64,000 nucleotides of DNA, taken from Pseudomonas orientalis (GTDB taxonomy: Bacteria; Pseudomonadota; Gammaproteobacteria; Pseudomonadales; Pseudomonadaceae). Made by a program: the position numbers and the translations under genes. Where the stretch lies: positions 4,958,501 to 5,022,500 of the forward strand of contig NZ_CP018049.1 of NCBI RefSeq assembly GCF_002934065.1. The letters run 5' to 3'. The notes under the pieces are model-generated. The model searched no databases. It saw nothing but the letters and a program-made list of their open reading frames with translations, and was not told the DNA's origin. The stretch's first letter is position 1, and the number at the start of each line of letters is the position of its first letter. This document shows positions 25,656 through 34,440 of this stretch, piece after piece.

Positions 25656-26273
25656 TTACAAAACGTCGAGCAGCTCGACGTCGAATACCAGGACACTGTG
25701 CGGCGGAATGCTGCCAACACCTTGCGCGCCGTAAGCCAGTTCGCTCGGCACGTACAGGCGCCATTTGCTGCCGGCATTCATCAGTTGCAGGGCTTCGGTC
25801 CAGCCGGCGATCACGCCGCCAACCGGGAATTCCGCAGGCTGGCCGCGCTCGTAGGAGCTGTCGAACACAGTGCCGTCGATCAGCGTGCCGTGGTAGTGAG
25901 TGCGCACTTGATCTTCACGGGTTGGCTTGGCGCCATCACCGGCCGTCAGCACTTCAAATTGCAGGCCGGAAGCCAGTGTGGTGATGCCGTCACGCTTGGC
26001 GTTTTCAGCCAGGAATGCCAGGCCCGCACCTGCGGCAGCTTCAGCCTTGGCAGCGGCTTCGGCTTGCATGATCTCGCGGATCACCTTGAAGCTGGCCGCC
26101 ATTTGCTCTTGGTCAACACGGCTTGGCTTGCCTGCGAACGCATCGGTCAGGCCGGCCAGGATCGCGTCCAGGCTTACGCCCGGTGGCGGGTTGTCGCGCA
26201 GTTGGTCGCCCAACTGACGGCCGATACCGTAGCTGACGCGGGTTTCGTCGGTGGACAGATTAACTTCGGACAT
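25656..26273 (-). CDS. fklB: FKBP-type peptidyl-prolyl cis-trans isomerase
   Basis: 205 residues from the ATG at 26273 with GGAG upstream. The N-terminal dimerisation domain (residues 1-95, SYGIGRQLGDQL, Ala-rich helix) precedes an FKBP domain with VRTHYHGTLIDGTVFDSSYERG, PVGGVIAGWTEAL, YVPSELAYG and the terminal FDVELLDV. There is no signal peptide, so it is the cytoplasmic FklB type. Confidence 0.93.
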   Translation of the reverse strand: MSEVNLSTDETRVSYGIGRQLGDQLRDNPPPGVSLDAILAGLTDAFAGKPSRVDQEQMAASFKVIREIMQAEAAAKAEAAAGAGLAFLAENAKRDGITTLASGLQFEVLTAGDGAKPTREDQVRTHYHGTLIDGTVFDSSYERGQPAEFPVGGVIAGWTEALQLMNAGSKWRLYVPSELAYGAQGVGSIPPHSVLVFDVELLDVL

Positions 26274-26530
26274 GAAAAGGCTCCGCTGTAGGACAACGCT
26301 ATTTACTGCGCCATCCAAAACTAAAAGGGCCCGCAGACTAGCACACAAGTCCGACGCGTGATGAGCCCCGCACACCCCGCTTCCATTACCGCACCTGCAA
26401 CGTTTTTTCACTGCGCCGATAAAAGTATTTCAGATTCACACCCTGCCGCCGATACAGCGCTACACACTTTGGCTGGCTCCAACAAAACAACATCGTCCAG
26501 CGAACAGACATCACTCTTGCGGAGCATTAG

Positions 26531-28450
26531 ATGAACAGCTGGTTCGGTAACATCAGCGTCAACCTCAAACTGGGCCTGGGCTTCGGCCTGGTGCTTGTCC
26601 TCACCTCGATCCTGGCACTCACCGGCTGGACCAGCCTGGGCGGCCTGATTGATCGCAGCAACTGGATGAGCGACATCACTCAGCTCAACGCCTCACTGAC
26701 CAAACTGCGTATTGTGCGCCTGCAATATATGCTGGCCAACGGCGATGAAGAGGTGGCGCAGAACGTGCAAACCAGCCTTGACGCCTTTGCCGCCCAGCAA
26801 CAAAAGCTGCTGGACAGCTTCAAGAGCCCTGAAAACGTCAAGCTGCTCAATCAACAGAAAGCCGTCATTACGGCGTATCAGCAGTCGTTGAACAAAATGC
26901 GCGAGGCCTATCGCAACGGCAACGCTGCACGCCAGGTCATGGGCGACAAGGCCGACATCGCCAACGCACAAATCAATGCACTGGACACTAGCGTGCAGCA
27001 GATGCCCGACAGCCCGGAACGTTTCGCACAGTTCCAGGCCGTGTCCAATGCCAAGGAAGAGTTCCTGCTGGCGCGCTACGAAGTGCGTGGTTACACCAAC
27101 AACGTCAACGCAGAAAACGAAGCCCGTGCCGCCGCACAAATCGAAAAAACCATCGCCGGCCTGAAAAGCCTCAATGCCGTCTTCGGCAGCAGCCAACAGG
27201 CCGCGCTGAGCGCGCTGGAAACCGCACTGGGTGCCTATCGCAGCGCGGTACAAAGCTATAAAGCCGCCAACGCCAACATCGTGGCCGCCCGCGCCGAAAT
27301 GACCACCCAGGGCGCCGATATCGTCACCATCAGCGACAAGCTCTACGACATCCAGCTGGAACGCCGCGACGCCGAAAGCGCCCAAGCGCGCAGCCTGCAA
27401 TTGATCAGCACATTATTGGCCCTGCTGGTGGGCATCATCGCGGCCTGGGTCATTACCCGCCAGATCACCCGACCGTTGCAAGACACCCTGGCTGTCGTCG
27501 AACGCATTGCTTCCGGCGACCTGAGCCACACCATCCAGGTCACCCGCCGTGATGAACTGGGCGTGCTGCAACAGGGCATCCAGCGCATGGGCATCACCTT
27601 GCGTGAACTGATCAGCGGGATTCGTGACGGCGTGACCCAGATCGCCAGCGCCGCCGAGGAGCTTTCAGCCGTTACCGAGCAGACCAGCGCCGGCGTCAAC
27701 AGCCAGAAAATCGAGACCGACCAGGTCGCTACGGCGATGCATGAAATGACTGCCACCGTGCAGGAAGTAGCGCGCAATGCCGAGCAGGCCTCCCTGGCCG
27801 CCGCCGATGCTGATGGTCAGGCGCGTGCGGGCGACAAAGTGGTGGCCGAGGCCATTGCCCAGATTGAACGCCTGGCTGCCGAAGTGGCACGCTCCACCGA
27901 CGCCATGGCCCACCTGCAGCAAGAAAGCAACAAGATCGGCAGCGTGATGGACGTGATCAAGGCCGTGGCCGAACAGACCAACCTGCTGGCCCTCAACGCG
28001 GCGATTGAAGCCGCCCGTGCCGGTGAAGCCGGTCGTGGGTTCGCCGTGGTGGCCGACGAAGTGCGTGGCCTGGCCCAGCGTACGCAGAAATCCACCGAGG
28101 AAATCGAAGGCCTGGTGGCCGGCTTGCAGAACGGCACCCAGCAAGTGGCCAACGTGATGAACAACAGCCGCAGCCTCACCGACAGCAGCGTGGACCTCAC
28201 GCGCAAAGCCGGTGTGTCCTTGGAAAACATCACCCGTACCGTGTCGAACATCCAGTCGATGAATCAGCAGATTGCGGCGGCCGCTGAACAGCAGAGCGCC
28301 GTGGCTGAAGAGATCAGCCGCAGCATTGTGAATGTGCGCGATGTGTCCGAGCAGACCGCTACGGCCAGTGAGGAGACGGCCAAGTCGAGCGTGGAACTGG
28401 CGCGGTTGGGTAGTCAGTTGCAGCAGATGGTCAGTCATTTCCGGGTGTGA
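26531..28450 (+). CDS. Methyl-accepting chemotaxis protein
   Basis: 639 residues with GGAG before the ATG. One membrane helix lies near residues 13-33 and a second near 290-310. Between them is a helical periplasmic ligand domain of about 250 residues, long enough for a helical-bimodular (HBM) type. A HAMP domain follows (ITRQITRPLQDTL), then a signalling domain with the hairpin tip NLLALNAAIEAARAGEAGRGFAVV. The ligand cannot be told from sequence. Confidence 0.94.
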   Translation: MNSWFGNISVNLKLGLGFGLVLVLTSILALTGWTSLGGLIDRSNWMSDITQLNASLTKLRIVRLQYMLANGDEEVAQNVQTSLDAFAAQQQKLLDSFKSPENVKLLNQQKAVITAYQQSLNKMREAYRNGNAARQVMGDKADIANAQINALDTSVQQMPDSPERFAQFQAVSNAKEEFLLARYEVRGYTNNVNAENEARAAAQIEKTIAGLKSLNAVFGSSQQAALSALETALGAYRSAVQSYKAANANIVAARAEMTTQGADIVTISDKLYDIQLERRDAESAQARSLQLISTLLALLVGIIAAWVITRQITRPLQDTLAVVERIASGDLSHTIQVTRRDELGVLQQGIQRMGITLRELISGIRDGVTQIASAAEELSAVTEQTSAGVNSQKIETDQVATAMHEMTATVQEVARNAEQASLAAADADGQARAGDKVVAEAIAQIERLAAEVARSTDAMAHLQQESNKIGSVMDVIKAVAEQTNLLALNAAIEAARAGEAGRGFAVVADEVRGLAQRTQKSTEEIEGLVAGLQNGTQQVANVMNNSRSLTDSSVDLTRKAGVSLENITRTVSNIQSMNQQIAAAAEQQSAVAEEISRSIVNVRDVSEQTATASEETAKSSVELARLGSQLQQMVSHFRV

Positions 28451-28459
28451 AAAACAAAA

Positions 28460-28487
28460 AGCCGCCTCGGTCTAAACCAAAGCGGCT
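28460..28487 (-). terminator. Terminator after a 32-residue minus-strand ORF
   Basis: AGCCGC and GCGGCT arms with an inner GGT/ACC extension, followed on the minus strand by TTTTTGTTTTT. It is 16 bases after the small ORF stop. On the plus strand, after the chemoreceptor gene, there is no T run. Confidence 0.7.
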
Positions 28488-28502
28488 CCACTTCATTTGA
28501 CC

Positions 28503-28601
28503 TTAAAGGTCATCGAAGCTGTCTCGCAGGAATTTCCACACATGATAAACATGCACGACATTCACTACGAGGTTCCACGCACGTCGTGCAAACTTAGACA
28601 T
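28503..28601 (-). CDS. Small protein (32 aa), previously easy to miss
   Basis: The ATG at 28601 has GGAGG 7 bases upstream, and the 32-codon frame ends in TAA just before a good Rho-independent terminator on the same strand. The peptide starts MSKFARRAWNLVV, continues with a hydrophobic, aromatic centre (HVYHVWKFL) and ends acidic (RDSFDDL). It is basic, then hydrophobic, then acidic, so a short membrane-associated or amphipathic helix is likely. Ribosome binding site, frame and terminator together argue for a real gene. Function unknown; a type I toxin-like or regulatory peptide is one option. Confidence 0.6.
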   Translation of the reverse strand: MSKFARRAWNLVVNVVHVYHVWKFLRDSFDDL

Positions 28602-28665
28602 ACTCGGCCCTCCGTGAGTCAGGCCTTACCTCCAGCACACTTACCGGAACATGTGGGCCTTCGGA

Positions 28666-28687
28666 TGCAGGTCAATGCATCTTTGAG
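28666..28687. repeat. 22-bp direct repeat, copy 1
   Basis: The same 22 bases (starting TGCAGGTCAATGCATC) occur again at 28986, exactly 320 bases on. The unit holds the small dyad TGCA-N6-TGCA and, on the minus strand, TTGACC. The bases between the copies (28688-28985) hold no ORF I can support. Confidence 0.7.
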
Positions 28688-28985
28688 GCGGCCGGGTTGA
28701 TGGGCCTCCCGCTTGAATCCGGCACGGATTACTAGCCCGTGGCGGTCGGTCCAAAAATCGCGCGCGTACCCGGTGCACCCAAAAAGCGACAAACCTGGAA
28801 CGAAGGGAAGCCTACTCAAAACTCTGCGGTAAGGTGTGACAAGCGGTAGGCAAATATTCAGTATTGTTTGCGGGATCTATTGCAAAATTTTGCGCCAGAG
28901 ATCTTCGCTATAGATTCCTATAAAGAACCGGGGGCGGGACATCGTTCAATCTTGCGTGATGATTAGACCAGGGTTAATATCCGTC

Positions 28986-29007
28986 TGCAGGTCAATGCAT
29001 CTTTGAG
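28986..29007. repeat. 22-bp direct repeat, copy 2
   Basis: Second exact copy of the repeat at 28666. It lies just before the terminator at 29036. Confidence 0.7.
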
Positions 29008-29035
29008 ATCGCGATCCAGCCACTAACTGGATTGC

Positions 29036-29066
29036 AAAAAAACCGCCCTACTAAGGCGGTTTTTTA
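29036..29066. terminator. Bidirectional terminator next to the VOC gene
   Basis: AACCGCC and GGCGGTT arms with a 7-base loop, flanked by A5 on the left and T6 on the right. It serves the minus-strand VOC gene, whose stop is 17 bases away, and could stop plus-strand transcripts too. Confidence 0.8.
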
Positions 29067-29082
29067 TTGCCTGCGATTTACC

Positions 29083-29451
29083 TCAGCCCTCGCCTTCCTC
29101 GACAAACACCACCCGGTTCCCAAACGGGTCCTTGATACTCATCTCCCGCGAGCCCCAAGGCGTTTGCTCAACCCCAGGCTTGGCATAACGATAGTCCTTG
29201 GCCTGCAATTGCTGCTGGTACGCATCCACCCCTTGCGCCTGGATCTGCACCGCGGCGCCCGGCGACGCATCGCCATGATGCTCGGACAAATGCAGCACGC
29301 ACTCTCCCAGCGACACTTGCAGGTACAACGGAAAATTGGCCTCGAAGCGATGCTGCCAGTCGACGTTGAACCCCAGGAAGTCGACATAGAACTCCAGCGC
29401 CTTGGCCTCATCGAAAATCCGCAGGATGGGGGTGACTTTTCCTAAGTGCAT
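29083..29451 (-). CDS. VOC/glyoxalase superfamily protein
   Basis: 122 residues with the paired beta-alpha-beta-beta-beta module (VTPILRIFDEAKALEFYVDFLGF, then VQIQAQGVDAYQQQL). It ends IKDPFGNRVVFVEE, as in bleomycin-resistance-like proteins. The reaction cannot be told; these proteins bind metals or small ligands. Confidence 0.85.
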   Translation of the reverse strand: MHLGKVTPILRIFDEAKALEFYVDFLGFNVDWQHRFEANFPLYLQVSLGECVLHLSEHHGDASPGAAVQIQAQGVDAYQQQLQAKDYRYAKPGVEQTPWGSREMSIKDPFGNRVVFVEEGEG

Positions 29452-29527
29452 GTGACTCTCCAGGCATCGGGCAATCGGTGTGGGTGAACCGATACCCTAG
29501 CCCGGCAAGCGCGCAAAGTGAACCGGT

Positions 29528-31975
29528 TCAATACCGGGGAATTCTGCGGATCCTGCCGCTCGACAGTTGGTCATTGTCCACATGCACCTCATCGAACTTG
29601 TAGGAGTCGTTCGCGAACTCATCCAGATTGCCCGCTTTGCGCATCCGCTCAAGGGTGCCAGGTGCCACGCATTGACGCGCTTCGACGAACTGCGGATTGG
29701 CCTCGATATTTTCGTTGAACGAAACAACGGGAACGCCCCGGCTGTCGATTTCGTAAAGGTGGTACTTGCCGTCGAACTCGGTGTCGCCAAAGTGCATCGC
29801 CGCCGCTTTCGAGCGAGAGGCCACCACGACATTGCCCTCCATCATTTTTTCCGGACCGGAAAAGAAATTGGAGTCGCGAAAACCATCATCTTCCGGGTCG
29901 CCGCGCCGCTCTACGCGATCAGCCTTTTCGACGCGGTACAACTTGGGTATGTCGGTGCGCTCGATCATCCCGCGACTGTTGAAATACCCACCGGCAGGCA
30001 GCGTGACGCCGTCCTTGAACGGATTGACCTTGAGCACGCTGCTGTCGTCGTACGGTTCGTAATCTCCGGAGGACGTGGCATTGGAAGCCACCGAAGACGG
30101 CGACTCCTCATTGTCCGACAGTTCGTGTTCCGAGTCCTCGACTTTGGGTTTCTTCGCCGCGGGCGCAGCCTCCTCGACGATCTCATAACGGGGCTGCACC
30201 GAGGGACGCTTGGACCCCGCTTGCAGATAAATCTCCATGGAGGGGTCCCACGCAGGATTCAATGGGCCGCCCGGTGTTTCGGGTAACCGTGGAGGCTGGT
30301 TCGGACTCATCAGTACACCGATCTGCCCGTTCACGCGGCGATAGTTGAAAAAAGGCTTGTCCCCCGTCGTCGGTTGAGCGCCGGACTCGACAGCCGGATC
30401 GGCCGTGGACGGGCCGGCCTTGCCGAGGGCATGAAAAAAAGCCATGGTCGCAACATCCATCACCGCCGAATGCAGCCCGCTCTTGCGCTCGGCCTGGGTG
30501 TCACCCTCAACGGCCTGGTCGATTTCCATGCCGACCTGCGCCGTGTAAGAGGCGGCGCCAAGCGCCAGACCAATAGGCCCGAGCAAGGCCATGGGGATGG
30601 AGAATACGGCATTACCGGCTTGCAACAGGGCCAGTGCGTCGTCCTTGCGCACTTCGGCGTTGGATTTCATTTCGGTGTCCGCATCCTTGTCGATGCGCTG
30701 GCGTGTCTGGCTGGCCATGAAGGAAAATACGTCACCGCCGATGGGATAATTGCGGGTATTGATCACTCTGTCATTGGCCGCCTGGGTACCCGCCCCCAGC
30801 TTGGTCAGGGTAGCGTCCACGCCGTCGGCACTCAGGGCGCCGAACACGCCCTGCTGACGATCACGCAGCGAGAAATGTTCCTCCAGCGCCTTGGCTTTGG
30901 CGGGGTCCCTGCTTTGTTCGAGCACCCACTGGTCCACGGCGGCTCGGTCCTTGAACGTCTGGATCGCGGGCTTTGCGCCGGGGACATAGAGCGTTTCGGT
31001 GCCGCTTTTGGAGACGAAGCGCAGGATGTCATTGGACTGATAGCCATTGATGTCCAAGCCAAACACCTTGGTGTTCGGGTCCGGCGTGGTCTGCGCCTGC
31101 AACTGGGCCCCGGACACCGGCCCCTCGAGCGGCACACCTGATGCTGCCGCTTTCATTACCTCGGCATACGCCTGCGGGCTCAGGCCCCGGCCGGGGTCTT
31201 GTTGATTGAGGGCACGCGCGGCACGGGCCTCCATCACGAACTGTTGCTTGGCCAGCACCCGCCACTCGTCGCCGTGCTGCGTCCAAAAACTGTCCAGCTT
31301 GGTCATTACCTTTTTCTGCAGGTCCCCCTCACGCACCAGGTTCAGCAACTCGCTGGGCTTCATGCGCAGTTGGTTGCCGGCGTCGTACGTACCTTTTTCC
31401 GGGCCATCCAGGTACAGGCCGTAGACGGCGTCCAGATCACGCCAGGTCTCCACGGCGGCGGGAACATCGTCATGTATTTTCGAGTAGAGGTAACCCGGCC
31501 CCGTCCGGTCGAAAATGAACTTGCCCAGCCGGCTGAAAAAATCCGGCACACTTTCGCTGTCCAGCAACGAAAACGGGCTGGTGTTCGACGACACGAAATG
31601 CGCCAGCGCCTGAGCCTTGCCGGCCGTGCCGTAGCGTTCGGCCGAAAAAAAATCACTGGCCACGGCATCGGTCAGCGTCATGGATGATTCGGGAGTTCCG
31701 CGATGCTCCCAACCGGTCACGGCACTGCCGGTATGGGTACTGTTGGCAGGAGCAAACTGATGCAGGTAAACCTTGTCGGGGTCGATCCATTGATTCGTCA
31801 GGTTCCAGACCTTTTCCTGGATCCAGCCTTTGATTGTGTCGCGGGGAAAAGGGAACGCCGAGATCGCATCGACGCTCCCATTCGCCGTTGCACCAGGCGC
31901 CATGAAGGTGGGTGGAATGACGGCATTGCTGGCCCGATTGGCGAGTAGGCTGGGATTTACAGACTGAGTGTTCAT
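29528..31975 (-). CDS. Large DUF6543-like putative toxin with possible ADP-ribosyltransferase tail
   Basis: 815 residues from the ATG at 31975 (GGAGAG upstream). Residues about 20-400 resemble the N-terminal part of the Pseudomonas dermonecrotic-toxin-like DUF6543 proteins (IDPDKVYLHQF, GWEHRG, S.TLTDAV). A short hydrophobic stretch lies near 455-480, then a disordered acidic/Ser linker near 600-650. The last 137 residues begin LYRVEKADR, contain ASRSK and QFVEARQC, and look like an ART fold (R, S-x-S and a catalytic Glu), although the usual E/Q two positions before that Glu is Phe. No signal peptide or adjacent immunity gene is evident. Confidence 0.7.
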   Translation of the reverse strand: MNTQSVNPSLLANRASNAVIPPTFMAPGATANGSVDAISAFPFPRDTIKGWIQEKVWNLTNQWIDPDKVYLHQFAPANSTHTGSAVTGWEHRGTPESSMTLTDAVASDFFSAERYGTAGKAQALAHFVSSNTSPFSLLDSESVPDFFSRLGKFIFDRTGPGYLYSKIHDDVPAAVETWRDLDAVYGLYLDGPEKGTYDAGNQLRMKPSELLNLVREGDLQKKVMTKLDSFWTQHGDEWRVLAKQQFVMEARAARALNQQDPGRGLSPQAYAEVMKAAASGVPLEGPVSGAQLQAQTTPDPNTKVFGLDINGYQSNDILRFVSKSGTETLYVPGAKPAIQTFKDRAAVDQWVLEQSRDPAKAKALEEHFSLRDRQQGVFGALSADGVDATLTKLGAGTQAANDRVINTRNYPIGGDVFSFMASQTRQRIDKDADTEMKSNAEVRKDDALALLQAGNAVFSIPMALLGPIGLALGAASYTAQVGMEIDQAVEGDTQAERKSGLHSAVMDVATMAFFHALGKAGPSTADPAVESGAQPTTGDKPFFNYRRVNGQIGVLMSPNQPPRLPETPGGPLNPAWDPSMEIYLQAGSKRPSVQPRYEIVEEAAPAAKKPKVEDSEHELSDNEESPSSVASNATSSGDYEPYDDSSVLKVNPFKDGVTLPAGGYFNSRGMIERTDIPKLYRVEKADRVERRGDPEDDGFRDSNFFSGPEKMMEGNVVVASRSKAAAMHFGDTEFDGKYHLYEIDSRGVPVVSFNENIEANPQFVEARQCVAPGTLERMRKAGNLDEFANDSYKFDEVHVDNDQLSSGRIRRIPRY

Positions 31976-32088
31976 GCAGGCTCTCCATAACAAGACCCAC
32001 ACATGTTAGGGCGCCGCTCCTGGCACTCAATCGGCTTTTTGTAAGCGCTCATTGGCCATATTCAGACACGCTGCCGGGTCGGTCACCG

Positions 32089-33567
32089 TCATACCGCATC
32101 CCGCGCTCCGGTCTGAAACCCCCGGCGCAAATCACCGCTGCGCGCCAGAAAGCGCCCGGCCCGCTGTGCGTTCGCCTGCCCTTCGCTGTAGCTCAAGACG
32201 CCGTTGATCCATACGCCCTCAATCCCTTCGGCCGCACGTTGAGGCGCCTTGAAATCGGCCATGTCACGCACACGCGCAGGATCGAAGAGCACCAGGTCGG
32301 CCCAGAATCCCTCGTGAATTTCACCGCGTTGAGCCAGGCCGAAACGCGCCGCCGACAGCCCGGTCATCTTGTGTATCGCCGTGTGTAACGGAAACAATCC
32401 GACATCGCGGCTGAAATGTCCCAGCACCCGTGGGAACGCGCCCCACAACCGGGGATGGGGAAACGGGTCTTCGGGCAACCCGTCAGAGCCGACCATGATC
32501 AACGGGTGGGCAAGAATGCGTCGCACGTCCGCCTCATCCATGCCGTAATAAACCGCCCCCGCCGGTTGCAGGCGACGGGCGGCGTCCATCAGCGCAACGC
32601 CCCACTCTCCGGCAATGTCCTGCAAGTCGCGCCCGCCCATTTCAGGATGGGGCGTGGACCAGGTGATGGTGATGCGAAACGCGTCGGTGACCTGCTTGAG
32701 ATCCAGCGTCGAAGAGCTCGCCGCGTAGGGATAGCAGTCGCAGCCCACCGGATGGGTTTTCGCCGCCGCTTCAAGCGACGCCAACAGGTGCGGGCTGCGC
32801 CCCCAGTTTCCCGCACCGGCGCACTTGAGGTGAGAAATAATCACCGGTGCCCTGGCATGTCGACCGATCAGGAACGCTTCGTCCATCGCGTCCAATACCG
32901 GCTCGAACTCACTGCGCAAATGCGTGGCGTACACCGCGCCATAAGCCGTCAGCTCTTCGCTCAGTTGCAGCACCTCATCGGTCTCTGCATTGAATGCACT
33001 GGCGTAGGCCAGGCCGGTGGACAAGCCCAGGGCACCGGCCTCGAGGCTCTCCTGCAGTTGCATGCGCATGGCCGCGATTTCATGCGCCGTGGCCGTGCGG
33101 TGCAGGTCGTCCATATGATTGCTGCGCAGTGCCGTGTGGCCGATCAGCGCGGCGACATTGACTGCGGGCCGAACGCGTTCAACCGCCGCGCGATAGTCGA
33201 CGAAACGCGGGTAGGCAAAGGCCTCGGCATTGCCCAGCAGGTTCATCGGATCGGGTGGATTGCCTCGCAGGCTCACAGGTGAAGCGCTGATGCCACAGTT
33301 GCCGACAATCACCGTGGTCACGCCCTGGCTGAGCTTGGGCAGCATCTGCGGGTGGCGGATCACGACCGTGTCGTCATGGGTGTGCACATCGACAAAGCCC
33401 GGCGCCAGTACGTAGCCGGTGGCGTCAACTTCATGCACGGCCACCGCCGCCGCCAGGTCGCCGATCGTCTCGATACGCCCGTCGCGCACGCCCACATCGG
33501 CGAGGTAACCAGGCGTGTTACTGCCATCAATGATCAGCGCCTGGCGAATCAGCGTGTCGTACTTCAT
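32089..33567 (-). CDS. N-acyl-D-amino acid deacylase (D-aminoacylase)
   Basis: 492 residues from the ATG at 33567, which is one base after the rpiR stop; the open frame before it is a shadow. It belongs to the amidohydrolase superfamily with the metal motif VDVHTHDD, later CGISASP, IISHLKC, and MVGSDGLPEDPFPHPR. It removes the acyl group from N-acyl-D-amino acids. It is last in an operon with a GntP permease and an RpiR regulator, suggesting uptake and use of acylated D-amino acids. Confidence 0.9.
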   Translation of the reverse strand: MKYDTLIRQALIIDGSNTPGYLADVGVRDGRIETIGDLAAAVAVHEVDATGYVLAPGFVDVHTHDDTVVIRHPQMLPKLSQGVTTVIVGNCGISASPVSLRGNPPDPMNLLGNAEAFAYPRFVDYRAAVERVRPAVNVAALIGHTALRSNHMDDLHRTATAHEIAAMRMQLQESLEAGALGLSTGLAYASAFNAETDEVLQLSEELTAYGAVYATHLRSEFEPVLDAMDEAFLIGRHARAPVIISHLKCAGAGNWGRSPHLLASLEAAAKTHPVGCDCYPYAASSSTLDLKQVTDAFRITITWSTPHPEMGGRDLQDIAGEWGVALMDAARRLQPAGAVYYGMDEADVRRILAHPLIMVGSDGLPEDPFPHPRLWGAFPRVLGHFSRDVGLFPLHTAIHKMTGLSAARFGLAQRGEIHEGFWADLVLFDPARVRDMADFKAPQRAAEGIEGVWINGVLSYSEGQANAQRAGRFLARSGDLRRGFQTGARDAV

Positions 33568-33568
33568 T

Positions 33569-34429
33569 TCAGTCTCCAAGCGGCAGGCTGTCAGGGCCGC
33601 CGCGATAATCGTCCAGGGCCAGTTTGATCCGGCGCAGGCGTTCCTGATTGGCATCAGGCATGGCCAGGGCCAACTCGGTGGCCAGCAGGTCGATGGCCAG
33701 CAGCATGCCGTAGCGCGCAGCCGTCGGTTTATAGATAAAACTGGTTTCAGCCGGTTGCAACGGCAGCAGCACATCGGCCAACTCGGCCAGGGGGGAATCG
33801 GCCAGGGTGATCGCGACAATGCGCGCATCGTAGTTGCGCGCCAACCTCACCACATCCAGCAACTCAGGCGTAAGGCCGGTCAGCGAGCAAACGATCAGCG
33901 CCTGCTCCGGCCCCAGGGTCGCGGCCGTCACCCGCATCATCACCGGGTCATGGCAGGCCGCAATCGGATAGCCCAGGCGCACCAGCCGCACCTGCAACTC
34001 ATCGCTGCCCAGGCTCGACGGGCCGCCCATACCGAACGCGTGAATCATCCGTGCCTTGCCCAACACGCTCACCGCATCGACAAAGCTGTGTTGATTGAAG
34101 CCAGACAGATGCTGGCGCAGCGTCGCCTCGATATCACCGAGGATCTGCCGATGAAACGCCGACTGTTCCGGCAACCCCGCCGGGTCCAGAAAGCGGCTGC
34201 CCACACCACTGGCCTGAGCCAACTGCAGGCGCAGGTCGCGCAAGTCGCGGCAACCGACACTGCGCGCAAAGCGCGACAAGGTGGCGGTACTGACCTCGGC
34301 CCGTTGCGACAGCGCTTCCAGGCTGGCCGACGCGGCAAAGCCCACATCGTCGAGCATCAGCCTGGCGATACGCCCTTCGCCGGCGCTGAAAGAGTCCTGC
34401 CGGGCGCGGATCTGGTAGAGGATGTCCAT
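33569..34429 (-). CDS. RpiR-family transcriptional regulator
   Basis: 286 residues. The N-terminal helix-turn-helix (SLEALSQRAEVSTATLSRFARSVGC) is followed by a SIS sugar-phosphate-type domain (IHAFGMGGPSSLGSDEL, LIVCSLTG). It lies 11 bases after gntP and its stop almost touches the deacylase start, so all three are co-transcribed. It is the likely local regulator. Confidence 0.9.
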   Translation of the reverse strand: MDILYQIRARQDSFSAGEGRIARLMLDDVGFAASASLEALSQRAEVSTATLSRFARSVGCRDLRDLRLQLAQASGVGSRFLDPAGLPEQSAFHRQILGDIEATLRQHLSGFNQHSFVDAVSVLGKARMIHAFGMGGPSSLGSDELQVRLVRLGYPIAACHDPVMMRVTAATLGPEQALIVCSLTGLTPELLDVVRLARNYDARIVAITLADSPLAELADVLLPLQPAETSFIYKPTAARYGMLLAIDLLATELALAMPDANQERLRRIKLALDDYRGGPDSLPLGD

Positions 34430-34440
34430 GGGGCTCCCGT

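Noticed and set aside
28619..28819. 66-codon minus-strand ORF with several Cys and Arg residues
   Set aside because: No ribosome binding site, no recognisable motif, and part of it is simply the translated 22-bp repeat.
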